Below are positions 35,390 to 44,455 of a stretch of 64,000 bases of DNA, in pieces. Position 1 is the stretch's first letter. Every line of letters starts with the position of its first letter. The DNA is from Ailurus styani. Its lineage: Eukaryota; Chordata; Mammalia; Carnivora; Ailuridae. The translations under genes were made by a program, and so were the position numbers. The stretch spans positions 62,699 through 126,698 of the forward strand of contig LNAC01001205.1 in NCBI GenBank assembly GCA_002007465.1, read 5' to 3'. Under the pieces are notes generated by a model. The model saw only the letters and a list, made by a program, of their open reading frames with translations. It made no database searches and had not been told where the DNA came from.

Positions 35390-36470
35390 GAGGTTTAACA
35401 AAAAATACCAGAAATAAACCCAAGAAAATTTTTAAAAAGGAAATGCGAAGAGAAAAGTAGAAACAAATTAGGAAATAGAAAAAAAATAGATCAGATTTTC
35501 TTTTTAAAGGAAGAAAACAAAATTTACAAAATAACAAATCTAGCCAAGGAAAAAAGAAAGATGCTAAATTTATAAAATTAGTAAACAAGACTAAAAATGA
35601 GAGCAGATTCAGAGATGTTTAAAAATATTGAAAATCATGATGACATGATCAATTACATAGGAATATAAGATTTATTCAAATTAAATCCAAATAGATATAG
35701 TGTGAACAGAAACACCACCTTGAATAAAATGAAAATATTACAAAGAATTACCTCTCAAATGTTTCTAAACCAGATGTGTCTTCCAATGAAACTTTTCACA
35801 TCTTCAAGAAACAGGTAATTTCCATACTGAATAAACTCTACCTTAGCTCATAGAAACAGATGGTAAGTTTTAAAATTAATTTTGAGAATCTAGTATAATC
35901 TTGAAAATAAAATCTTACAAGAAATAAAAACAAATGAAGTAACAAAAACAATCTCAATTACAATTATGAAGGAAAATCTTAGATAAATAAAATTGAGTGT
36001 GATAACAAAATTTTAAAAACTATTACAATTATAGACAATATCAGCAATGAAAATGGTTTCACAATAAGAAGTGTATTAACAGAAATTTCTTTTTTTTTTT
36101 AAGATTTTATTTATTCATTTGACACAGAGAGAGAGATTACAAGTAGGCAGAGAGGCAGGCAGAGAGAGAGGAGAGAGGAGGAAGCAGGCTCCCTGCTGAG
36201 CAGAGAGCCCGATGTGGGCCTCAATCCCAGGACCCTGGGATCATGACCTGAGCCGAAGGCAGCGGCTTTAACCCACTGAGCCACCCAGGTGCCCATTAAC
36301 AGAAATTTCATATAAATAGATCACAAAAAGAAAAGATAAATCATCTCATAAGAAAAGCAATTGATAAACCCCAACATCAATTTCAAATTAATAGGAACGA
36401 CAATAAAAAAATTTCTAGCAAAGTAGAAATGTGATAATTTTTTTTAACACATTTTAAAATACCCATCTCA
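35390..36470 (+). mobile_element. Old L1 (L1M/HAL1-like) ORF2 segment
   Basis: A decayed L1 ORF2 segment from the endonuclease-RT linker into RT. Examples are 'taaaattagtaaacaagact', 'tcaagaaacaggtaatttcc', 'tctagtataatcttgaaaat', 'gaaggaaaatcttagataaa' and 'aagcaattgataaacccca'. These follow L1 order. It is broken by a SINE at 36090 and has no open frame of note. It seems to continue at 39020-39570 after nested insertions. Confidence 0.7.
36075..36309 (-). mobile_element. CAN SINE (young subfamily), minus, 15-bp TSD
   Basis: The body is 36090-36294 on the minus strand. The target-site duplication 'attaacagaaatttc' is exact at 36075-36089 and 36295-36309. The B box has a C-to-T change ('gattgaggc'). 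It sits inside the old L1 ORF2 segment. Confidence 0.97.
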
Positions 36471-36507
36471 AAAAAAGGCTGGATCCTGCTTTTGCCTAAG
36501 AAAGTAC

Positions 36508-36650
36508 TGATGTGGGTCTCCAGGTATGGTTCCCAGACCAGCAGCTTTAGCCTCACCTGGGAACATGTTAGAAATGAAAGTTTTCAGACCTCTCTCCATT
36601 CCTACTGAATCAGAAATTCTAGGGGTGGGGATTTTTCTAGCTGAAGTCAA
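36508..36650 (+). mobile_element. MER5A-like hAT-Charlie element
   Basis: 'ggttcccagaccagcagctt', 'cctcacctgggaacatgtta' and 'actgaatcagaaattctagg' followed by 'ggtggggat' are diagnostic of MER5A, a non-autonomous hAT-Charlie transposon. The right end is truncated. Confidence 0.85.
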
Positions 36651-36993
36651 TTATTAAAATGTCAGGAATTCCATGAGCCAGTTATTGAATATAGTCACAA
36701 CTAAAAATAAAATAAATAGATTATAATTAAAGTATATTAAAATCAAAGACAGTAAATATTTAAAATGCACTACTTTCTGAATATTTTGTTGCATGTCCTT
36801 ATCAGGTTTTGACGTTGCTACAGCTATTGTATGGTGGAAATATGGTGTGCTGCCGCATATCTCTTCCCAACTCTTCCTTCAGTGACTTCACATCAGTAGC
36901 TCTTAATTGGTCATGATTGGAGTATTTACAGCATTGAAGTTGACAAATACTAAAAATCAGGATTTGATTTGTTGCTTTATTATTTGTCTAGAT

Positions 36994-37212
36994 CAAAGGC
37001 TGGCAGACTTTCCCTGTAGAGGGCCAAACAGTAAATATTCTAGTCTTCAGGGACATAATACCACTATGGTATCCGCCATTGTGGTATGAAAACTGTCACA
37101 GATGACACATAAACAAATGGGTGTGACAGTGTCAGTGTTCCAATAAAACTTTATTTATAAAAATAAGGATTGGGTTGGATTTAGCCTGTCTGCCATAGTT
37201 TGCTGCCTCCTG
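36994..37212 (-). mobile_element. Non-autonomous hAT element with TIRs
   Basis: The inverted ends 'caaaggctggcagact' (36994-37009) and the reverse of 'agtttgctgcctcctg' (37197-37212) match at 12 of 16. The centre has 'gttccaataaaactttattt', typical of a common mammalian MER hAT family whose name I do not assign. The left flanking octamer 'gtctagat' fits the hAT-Charlie target preference (nTCTAGAn); the right octamer 'acctaaac' is decayed. The same family occurs in the other orientation at 44230-44442. Confidence 0.8.
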
Positions 37213-37224
37213 ACCTAAACTTTA

Positions 37225-38625
37225 GACAGTGATGGAGAGCTGCCAAGAACACTCAATGGGGAAAGAATAGTCTCCACAATAAATGGTGCTGGGAAAACTG
37301 CAGAAACACATGCAGAACAAGGAGGCTGTATTCCTAATCTCATACCACTCACAAAAATCAACTTGAATCAAAGACTTAAATATAAGATTTGGTACCAAAA
37401 AACTCCTAGAATAAAACGTAGGGAAGAAACTTCTCAATATTCACCTTGGCAATGATTTTTTTTAATGTAACACCAAAAAGCACAAACAACAAAAGCAAAA
37501 ATCAACAAATGGAAAGTACATCAAACTCAAAAGCTTCTGCACAGCAAAATAAGCAGTTAACAAAATGAAAAGACAACTACAGAATGGGAGAAATTGTTTA
37601 ATAAACCACATATAGGGCAAGGGGTTACTATTCAAAATATATAAAGATCCCACATAACTTAATAACAAAAAAAATAAACAATTTATTAAATTTATTTACA
37701 AATGGGCAGTCTTCTGAACTAAATAGGCTTTTTTCCCAAGAGGACATCAAAATGGCCAAAGGGCACATGAAAGATACTCAACATCACTTATTATCAGAAA
37801 AATGCAAATCAAAACCACAATGAACTATTGCTGGCACGGGTTTGAACGGCTACCATCAAGAAGACAAGAGACAGCTGCTGGTGAGAATGTAGTGAAAAGG
37901 TAACTTTTACACACTGTTTGTGGAAATGTAAACTGGTGTAACCAGTATGGAAAACAGCATGGGGTTTCCTCAAAAATTAAAAATAGATTTATCATATGAT
38001 CCAGCAATTCCACTTCTGGGTATCTACCCAAAGGAAATGAAAACATGATTTTGCAGATACTCCTGTGCTTGCTTATTGCAGCATTATTCACAATAGCCGA
38101 GATGTGGAAACAACCTAAGTGCCTTTCAACAGACAGTCAATAAAAAAGACATGGCACATATCGCACAATGGAATTTTATTCACCTATGAGAAAGGATGAT
38201 ATCCTGCCATTTGCAACAACATGGATGGACATTGAGCAGATTATGCTAAGTGAGGTAAGTCAGACAGAGAAAGAAAAATATTGTATGCTATCACTTATAT
38301 GTGAAATCTAAAAAAAAATCAAATTTAAAAAAGAAGAGTAAAATGATGGTTACCAGGGTTTGGAGGATGGGGGATAGGGGGAAGAGATTGATGTTTAAAG
38401 GTGCAAATAGCAATTGCTAGTAAATAAGCCATAAAGACTAATACACAGTAGAATATGGACAATCATATGGTAGTATAATTATGTAATGTGATAAATATTA
38501 CTATAACATCAATCGTATTACAATATATGCATATTAAATACAAATGTATTAAAGTAATACATTGAATACCTAAATTTAAATAATGTTATATGTCAAATTT
38601 ATTCAATAAAAAATGATGGAGAAAA
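37225..38625 (+). mobile_element. 5'-truncated L1 (ORF2 C-terminus and 3' UTR)
   Basis: A continuous L1 3' segment of 1.4 kb. The ORF2 C-terminal part runs from 'tccacaataaatggtgctgg' through 'agcttctgcacagcaaaata', 'aaaatgcaaatcaaaaccac', 'ccagcaattccacttctggg' and 'ttattcacaatagccgagat' to 'gaggtaagtcagacagagaa'. The 3' UTR follows with 'tggttaccagggtttgg' and ends near 'caaatttattcaataaaaaa'. Stops and indels make it non-coding. It lies between the two halves of an older L1. Confidence 0.92.
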
Positions 38626-38639
38626 TGTTAATAATTCAG

Positions 38640-39570
38640 ATTAAATATATATCATGAAAGTAGTCATTACACTGTGAAAAGCATGAAAAATTGAAATTCT
38701 TCCAGAATTAGAAAACTTAGTAATTCAGTAAGAAAGTCCCTCATGTGGTTGACAACCAAGTGAAATTTCAAAGTAAGTTTTCATTTTAAACCTTCATCTT
38801 TCACATTAACATATATAAAAAAATCACCAACCAACATTCATATCACCATGTTCATTCGTTAGCTGCAACCATAGCTTGACAAAAGATACAAGAGTTTTAC
38901 AAAAGTTAACAGAAACATTCTGTAAAAATCATTTGACTTTGTGGAATTTGTAAGACAGAATTTTTAGAACCACTGTTTTAGAAAGCATAGAGGAACAGAA
39001 ATATGGCTATTGGTAAGAAAAATTTTTTAAAAATTATTACTTGTAGATGTTTATATTGTCTGCATAGAAAATCCAACAGAATCAACTGGAAACTGTAAGA
39101 ACTAATTAGAAAGTCCAACAAAGTAGTTAGATTCAAAATAAATAATGACAAAAGCAATGGGTTCCCCCTCTCTCATAAAAAGCCAGGTAGAAAGATACAA
39201 TGGGGAAAAAAAGATAATATTTACAAAATCAAAAACTAATATCAAATACTTACACATAGGCATCAAGAAATGTGTAGGGCTTACATTAAAAAGCTTACCG
39301 AGTCATGAAGGGGGATTAATTAATATTTTGATATAGTTCTTTTGAAAGTTACTCTTCTTTGAATCAATATATCAACAGAATTCTTGGGCAACTTGACAGT
39401 GACTTTTACAAGCTCTCTAAAAGTTTAGAAGAGCAAAACTTTGAGAGATTAATGAGAATGAAGGAAGAGTATAAACATTTACCTAATATATTTTTTAATG
39501 TACTGAAAATAAGTTTAAACAGAACAAACCTGGGGAAGAAGGAGCTAAATGTGAAATTAAATTCTAATAA
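38640..39570 (+). mobile_element. Continuation of the old L1 ORF2 (RT region)
   Basis: 39020-39300 resembles the L1 RT catalytic area. 'ttgtagatgttta' at 39041-39053 sits where L1 has the F-A-D-D box and is decayed. It is followed by 'atagaaaatccaacagaatc' and 'gtagttagattcaaaataaa'. 38640-39000 is AT-rich and less certain. The order agrees with one old element spanning 35390-39570, split by later insertions. Confidence 0.55.
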
Positions 39571-39574
39571 TTAG

Positions 39575-40162
39575 AATTCTAACAGGAAGTCAGCATGCTT
39601 CATTTATTCTATTAACAAAGAATAATTTTAAGCTTTTATAGTTAGAATAATACCTCTTTGAAGGAAAAGTAGACTATACAGAATTCTAGGACATAAAAAA
39701 GAAACATTCCTCACCACACACCTCATCTCCCACCCCACCTGCCTGTCACTGACCACACTCCCATTCTCCAGGTGTAGTCATAGCAAATGCTCAAAATCGG
39801 ATGTTATCCACATATTACATGAATATTTGTATATCCACGTGTATGTATTTTTTATATAAATGGATTCATAATATGTATATATTATACATACGTAACACAT
39901 ATATATATTCAGTCACTTGTTTTTTAAAATTAATGATAAATAATAAATGTTTTTCCATACTGATACAAAGATTTACCTCATTCCTTGTAATGATAGTGCA
40001 ATGATCAATCCTTGCAATGAGGAATCCTTGCTATTTCTTGCAATGATCAATCACATATTCTCATCAAAATTGTGATCCAGACTAGAAACAAAGGGTATAT
40101 AGTGTTAAGTAAAAACTTACAACCTGGGATCAAGGAAGCCTTCCTGAAAGAAATGTGTGAGC
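39575..40162. other. AT-rich sequence, no firm call
   Basis: 39790-40060 may be an old unnamed repeat ('gtttttccatactgatacaa'). It includes a direct repeat 'tgcaatgatcaatc' at 39997-40010 and 40039-40052. Confidence 0.4.
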
Positions 40163-40651
40163 AGAAGTGATGAAGAATGTTTAGCAATCTTGAACTTGAT
40201 TTTGACTGGATGGTTTTTTGTTTGTTTGTTTGTTTTCTCCCTTGGTCTTCTGGGGGAGGGGCCTGTTGCTGTGATTCTCAAGTGTCTCTGCCCGAGGTGG
40301 ATTCCCACCGCCCTCGCCAATCAGAGAAAGACAATTATCATATGATCTCTCTGATATGAGGAACTTGAGGGGCAGGGTGGGGGGTCGTGGGGGGTAGGGA
40401 GGGAAAAATAATGAAACAAGATGGGATGGGGAAGGACACAAATCATAAGAGACTCCTAATCTCACAAAACAAACTGAGGGTTACGGGGGGTGGGAGGGTA
40501 GGGATAGGGTGGATGGGTTATGGACATTGGGGAGGGTTTGTGCTTTGGTGAATGCTGTGAAAGATGTAAGCCTGATGATTCACAGACCTGTACCCCTTGG
40601 GCAAAGAATAAAAATAAAATTAAAAAAAAAAAAAAGAAGTGATGAAGAATG
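40163..40651 (+). mobile_element. Chimeric recent L1 insertion with 17-bp TSD
   Basis: An exact target-site duplication 'agaagtgatgaagaatg' (40163-40179 and 40635-40651) bounds an insert at 40180-40634. The right part, 40319-40634, is the end of L1 ORF2 and the 3' UTR, from 'tcagagaaagacaattatca' through 'gactcctaatctcacaaaac' to 'gattcacagacctgtacccc' and the A tail. The left part, 40180-40318, is not the ORF2 sequence that should precede it. It is GC-richer with TTTG units ('cttggtcttctgggggaggg'). It may come from an L1 5' UTR (either strand) or another RNA. Confidence 0.85.
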
Positions 40652-41374
40652 AACCACAATGGGAAGTTTTTACCTTTAGATCACCTTTCCCCAATTTTCT
40701 CCACCCTACCTCTGGCAACCATAAATCTAATCTCTTTCCCTCTTTGTTTTTTTTAAGATTCCGTATATAGGTGAGATCAGATGGTATTTTGTCTTTCTCT
40801 TTCTCACTTATTTCACTTAGAACAATGCCCTCGGTTCCATCCATGTTGTAATAAATGGCAGGATTTCTTCCGCTTAATGGCTTTATAGTATTCCTTTGTA
40901 TGTCTCTACCACATCTTCCTCATTCATTCATCCATCAAAAGGCACTTATATCATTATCATGTCTTGGCTATTGTAAATAATGCTGCAATAAACATGGGAG
41001 TGCAGATATCTCTTTGATTTCATTTCCTTCAGATATATATCCAGAAGTAGAGTTTCTGGATCTTATAGTAGTTCTACCTTTAATTTTTTGAGAAACCACC
41101 ATACTGTGTTTTCCATAGTAGCTGCACCAAGTCACATTCCCACCAACAGAGCAAAAGGTTTCCCTTTTCTATATATCCTTGCCAACACTTATTATCTCTT
41201 GTCTTTTTGATAACTAGCCATTCTGACAGATGTGAGGTGATCTCATTGTGGTTCTGATTTCATTTCCTTAATGATTTGTGCACCTTTTCATGTACTTGTT
41301 GGTCGTTTGAATATCTTCTATGGGAAAATGTCTATTCAGGACACACCTGACCACTTTTCAATTGATTTTCTTTT

Positions 41375-41434
<60 letters not shown>

Positions 41435-41955
41435 TTTTTTTTTTACTACGGAGTTCTGTGAGCCCCTTATACATTTTGGATATTAACCCTTTATCAGATA
41501 TGTGGTTTTTAAGTGTTTCCATTCTGTAGAATGCCTTTTTATTTTCTTGATCATTTCTTTTGCTGTCCAAATGTCTCTTGGTCAGACATAGTCTCACTTA
41601 TTTCCGTTTTATTTTGTTGCTTGTGTTTTAGGTATCATAACCAAAAAATCAGTGCCAAGACCAGTATCCCTGAGTTTCTTCCTATGTTTTCCTCTAGGAG
41701 TTTTATGGTGTCCAACCTTTAAGTCTTTAATCCATTTCAAAGTAACTTTTGTGAGTGGTGTAAGATAGGGGTCTGGTTTCATTCTTGTGCATGTAAATAT
41801 CCAATTTTCCCAGCAGCATTTGTTGGAGAGACTGTCTTTTCTCCATTAAATATGTTTGGTTCCCTTGTCAAATATTAGTTGACCATATATATATATACAT
41901 GGGTTTATTTCTGGGCTCTTGATTCTGTTCTATTGGTCTATGTGTCTAACTTATG
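40652..41955 (-). mobile_element. Inverted 5' segment of a twin-primed L1
   Basis: The minus strand carries L1 ORF2 C-terminal sequence (a frame with DKGLISKMYKGLTELRSKK) running into the 3' UTR start ('ttatggttgccagaggtagg', reverse of 40707-40726), and stops near 40652. The plus-strand piece at 41956 resumes the same consensus at the very next point. This is the head-to-head layout produced by twin priming. Confidence 0.85.
41367..41444 (+). repeat. (CTTT)n microsatellite in L1
   Basis: About 16 CTTT units followed by 12 T. It occupies the spot of an A-rich run of L1 ORF2 (minus strand), so it grew inside the element after insertion. Confidence 0.96.
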
Positions 41956-42228
41956 TTTTATAAGATACGTAAGTTCTAAAGATGTAATGTACAACAAGAT
42001 GACCGTAGTTAACAATACTGTGATGTATATTTAAAAGTTGCTAAGAAAGTAGATCTTAAAAGTTCTTATCATAAAGAAAAAAATTATGAGTATGTGAGGT
42101 GATCGCTGTTAATGGAAATCATTGTAGTGATCATTTCACAATATATACATATATTGAATCATTGTTATATATCCTAAACTTACACATGTTACCTGTCAAT
42201 TATATCTCAATAAAACTGGAGGTAAATA
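41956..42228 (+). mobile_element. 3' segment of the twin-primed L1
   Basis: It begins 'ttttataagatacgtaagtt' and continues 'gatgtaatgtacaacaagat', 'aagtagatcttaaaagttct', 'gtagtgatcatttcacaata' and 'tgtcaattatatctcaataa'. It is the 3' UTR end in plus orientation, starting where the inverted segment 40652-41955 stops. The tail is short. Confidence 0.85.
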
Positions 42229-42439
42229 AATAAGTTAATGAAAAGTCCTAAAAAAACTAATAAGCTATAGTTAAAGAGGTACATTTGGGTGGGTCAGTCA
42301 GCCTTCCAGACAGAAAATATGCATGAGGCTTTTTGGGGAAATTATAGCATATCTATACAACTGCAAATAACAGAATTTTGGGAAGAAGTATCTAAGGAAT
42401 AGAGAAGTGAAGGATCTAAGGAAACAGAAAATATTACTC

Positions 42440-42590
42440 AAAATGTCAGCAAGGACCAGATTTCAAAGGTCTTGAAGGTTATAGCAACAATACCAACTTT
42501 TATCACAAAGCAAGAAGGCCTTTTAGGGACTCTAAGCTGGAGGGTGACATAAACAGCTTTATATTTTGCAAAGACTATTCTCACAACAGA
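42440..42590 (-). mobile_element. Possible L2 LINE fragment, minus strand
   Basis: 'aaaggtcttgaaggttatag', 'ccttttagggactctaagct' and 'gagggtgacataaacagctt' fit the reverse of an L2 ORF2 stretch. Very diverged. Confidence 0.4.
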
Positions 42591-42599
42591 AAGAATGAA

Positions 42600-43464
42600 C
42601 ATAAGATGGTTAGTTATTAAGTTATTATATTAGTCCTATGACATAAATTTATGTATAATAATTTTCATTACTAAAGAAAAACTAGAAATAATCTTAGGAG
42701 GATGGCTGCATAAATAAGGATATATTCATTCTACAGTCATTGAGAAAATATTTAAAAGAATATGTAATGATATGGGAAATGCTTATATTAAATTCAGGAA
42801 ACCAAACTATATATACCCTATGACTATTTTACATCTATGGCTATAATAATATACATCAACATATTACTCTGGGTTTATCCTGGTTGGTGCAGTTATAAAT
42901 GTTTTTATTCTCATTTCTTTTTTTATTTTTTGGACTCTCAATTTTAATGTATTATTTACAAAGTAAAATTTTTCACAAAGATGATCATATACCAAAAGAA
43001 AACACATTCCACACAAGTTCTTTATTGAAATAAATGTTTTCAGAAGTAGACATAAAAATGTATAGAACATATTTCCAAAGGAATAGCCAAGGGGTTCTCT
43101 CTGCCTTTTAAATGCAAAAAACCCACAGTATTGTGTGTATATAGATACACACACACATAAACACACAAACACACACACAAAAGCACACACACATATCTAT
43201 GTAGTAACTCTGGTGGAAACTTCTCTCTGTTTCTTCCCTTACCTCTAGACTAAGTAGCTGATATTCTCACTTACTTTTGCTCACCCAGCAGGTCCCCATG
43301 CTTCCCTAACGTGCTCCCATTTGCTGACAGAGAAGATAGAATCTACACTGGGGGGGCAGCCCCCGTCCCATCCACCAATCAGATCACTTCATGTCAATGG
43401 GCTGAACCTTTGTCTCAGTCAATTGTATTATTGTCCACCTGAATCATAAAACAGATAAAAGCTA
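42600..43464. other. Unique sequence with an impure CA tract
   Basis: No gene or firm interspersed repeat. An interrupted CA-rich tract lies at 43145-43193 and creates a Cys/Val-rich minus-strand frame that is an artefact. Confidence 0.45.
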
Positions 43465-44115
43465 CCCTTTATTAAATGCCCATTAAATGCCAAGCATTTT
43501 GCATGAATTATTTTATGTCTTCATAATAATCATGTGAGCATATTGTATTGTTTACTTTAGGCCAAGTTGTTGAAGTAAGAAAACAGTAACTTCAAGAACA
43601 ATATTTCTTTTTCTCTCACAAAACAGTCCAGTGAGTGTTTCAGCTCATCGGGCAGCAATGTTTGGGGGCCTCTTCCTCTTCTTGAGAGGGGTTTCTTCCC
43701 TCTTATCTCCCCAGTCCTGTATTGGATTGCTCTTGTAAGTGTGTTGAAGGCCGCACAGCCACGTCCGGGTTGCAGTCAGCAGAATGAAGAGTGTGGTTGA
43801 AGAAGGACTAGACCCAAACTTAGCACACATTCTGCACATGCTCTTGGTAAGTCTAACCACAAGGAAACCCCTCCCTGCAAGGGAGCCTGGGTAATGTAGT
43901 TTAGCTGTAAGCCCAGGAAGTGAGGGGAGACAGAGGTGTCCAGAAAGCTAACTGCCCCTGCCCTAGACATTATGATTACCCTTTGAAGGATAAGGAATAC
44001 ACGTCTCAGAGAAGTTTGGTAATTTTCCCAAAGTCACATAGGAAGAAGTAGACAGACCAAAATTCACTCACTCACCTATCAGACTCCAAATCCTTTACCA
44101 CTATACCACTGAACT
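43465..44115 (-). mobile_element. MIR SINE, minus, split by a 0.4-kb insert
   Basis: The left part, 43465-43547 ('attaaatgccaagcattttg', 'cttcataataatcatgtgag'), and the right part, 43968-44115 ('ttatgattaccctttgaagg', 'aggaatacacgtctcagaga', 'ttcccaaagtcacataggaa'), are consecutive reverse-MIR segments. The 420 bp between them is a later insertion. Confidence 0.68.
43548..43967. mobile_element. Unclassified insertion inside a MIR
   Basis: It separates two MIR halves. The motif 'caagggagcctgggtaatgt' followed by 'agttta' is a phrase I associate with a widespread old mammalian repeat, but I cannot name it. No terminal repeats or A tail were found at the edges. Confidence 0.45.
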
Positions 44116-44229
44116 TACCATGTGCTGACATTCCTGCCTTCACATTTTCCTCTCAGCTCTTGAGAAACTATAATCAAAAAGTAAAAGAACAGAATTGGTA
44201 AGTTGGACCACTTCCCTTGGACTCTACAC

Positions 44230-44442
44230 CATGGGTTGGTCACCTATGGCCCTCCTGCCCAGTTCAGCCCCCTACCCATTCCATGAGTAGAGTTTTATTG
44301 GAACTCAAAAAAGGTCTCTCTCTCATGTATTGTCTGTGGCTCCCTCTACATTGTAATGGTGGAGCTGAGAATTTGCCGCAGGACCGCAAAGCCAAAATTA
44401 TTTGTTACTTGGCCCTTTGCAGAAAGAATTTGCTGCCCCCTG
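44230..44442 (+). mobile_element. Non-autonomous hAT element with TIRs and TSD
   Basis: The ends are 'catgggttggtcacct' (44230-44245) and the reverse of 'aatttgctgccccctg' (44427-44442). The flanking octamers 'ctctacac' and 'ctttagac' agree at 6 of 8 and fit the hAT target pattern. The centre 'gagttttattggaactc' is the reverse of the 'gttccaataaaactt' seen in the copy at 36994-37212. Confidence 0.8.
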
Positions 44443-44455
44443 CTTTAGACCATCT

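Noticed and set aside
41271..41597. Phe/Leu/Ser or Lys/Glu repeat proteins
   Set aside because: They come from the CTTT tract inside an L1, not from a gene.
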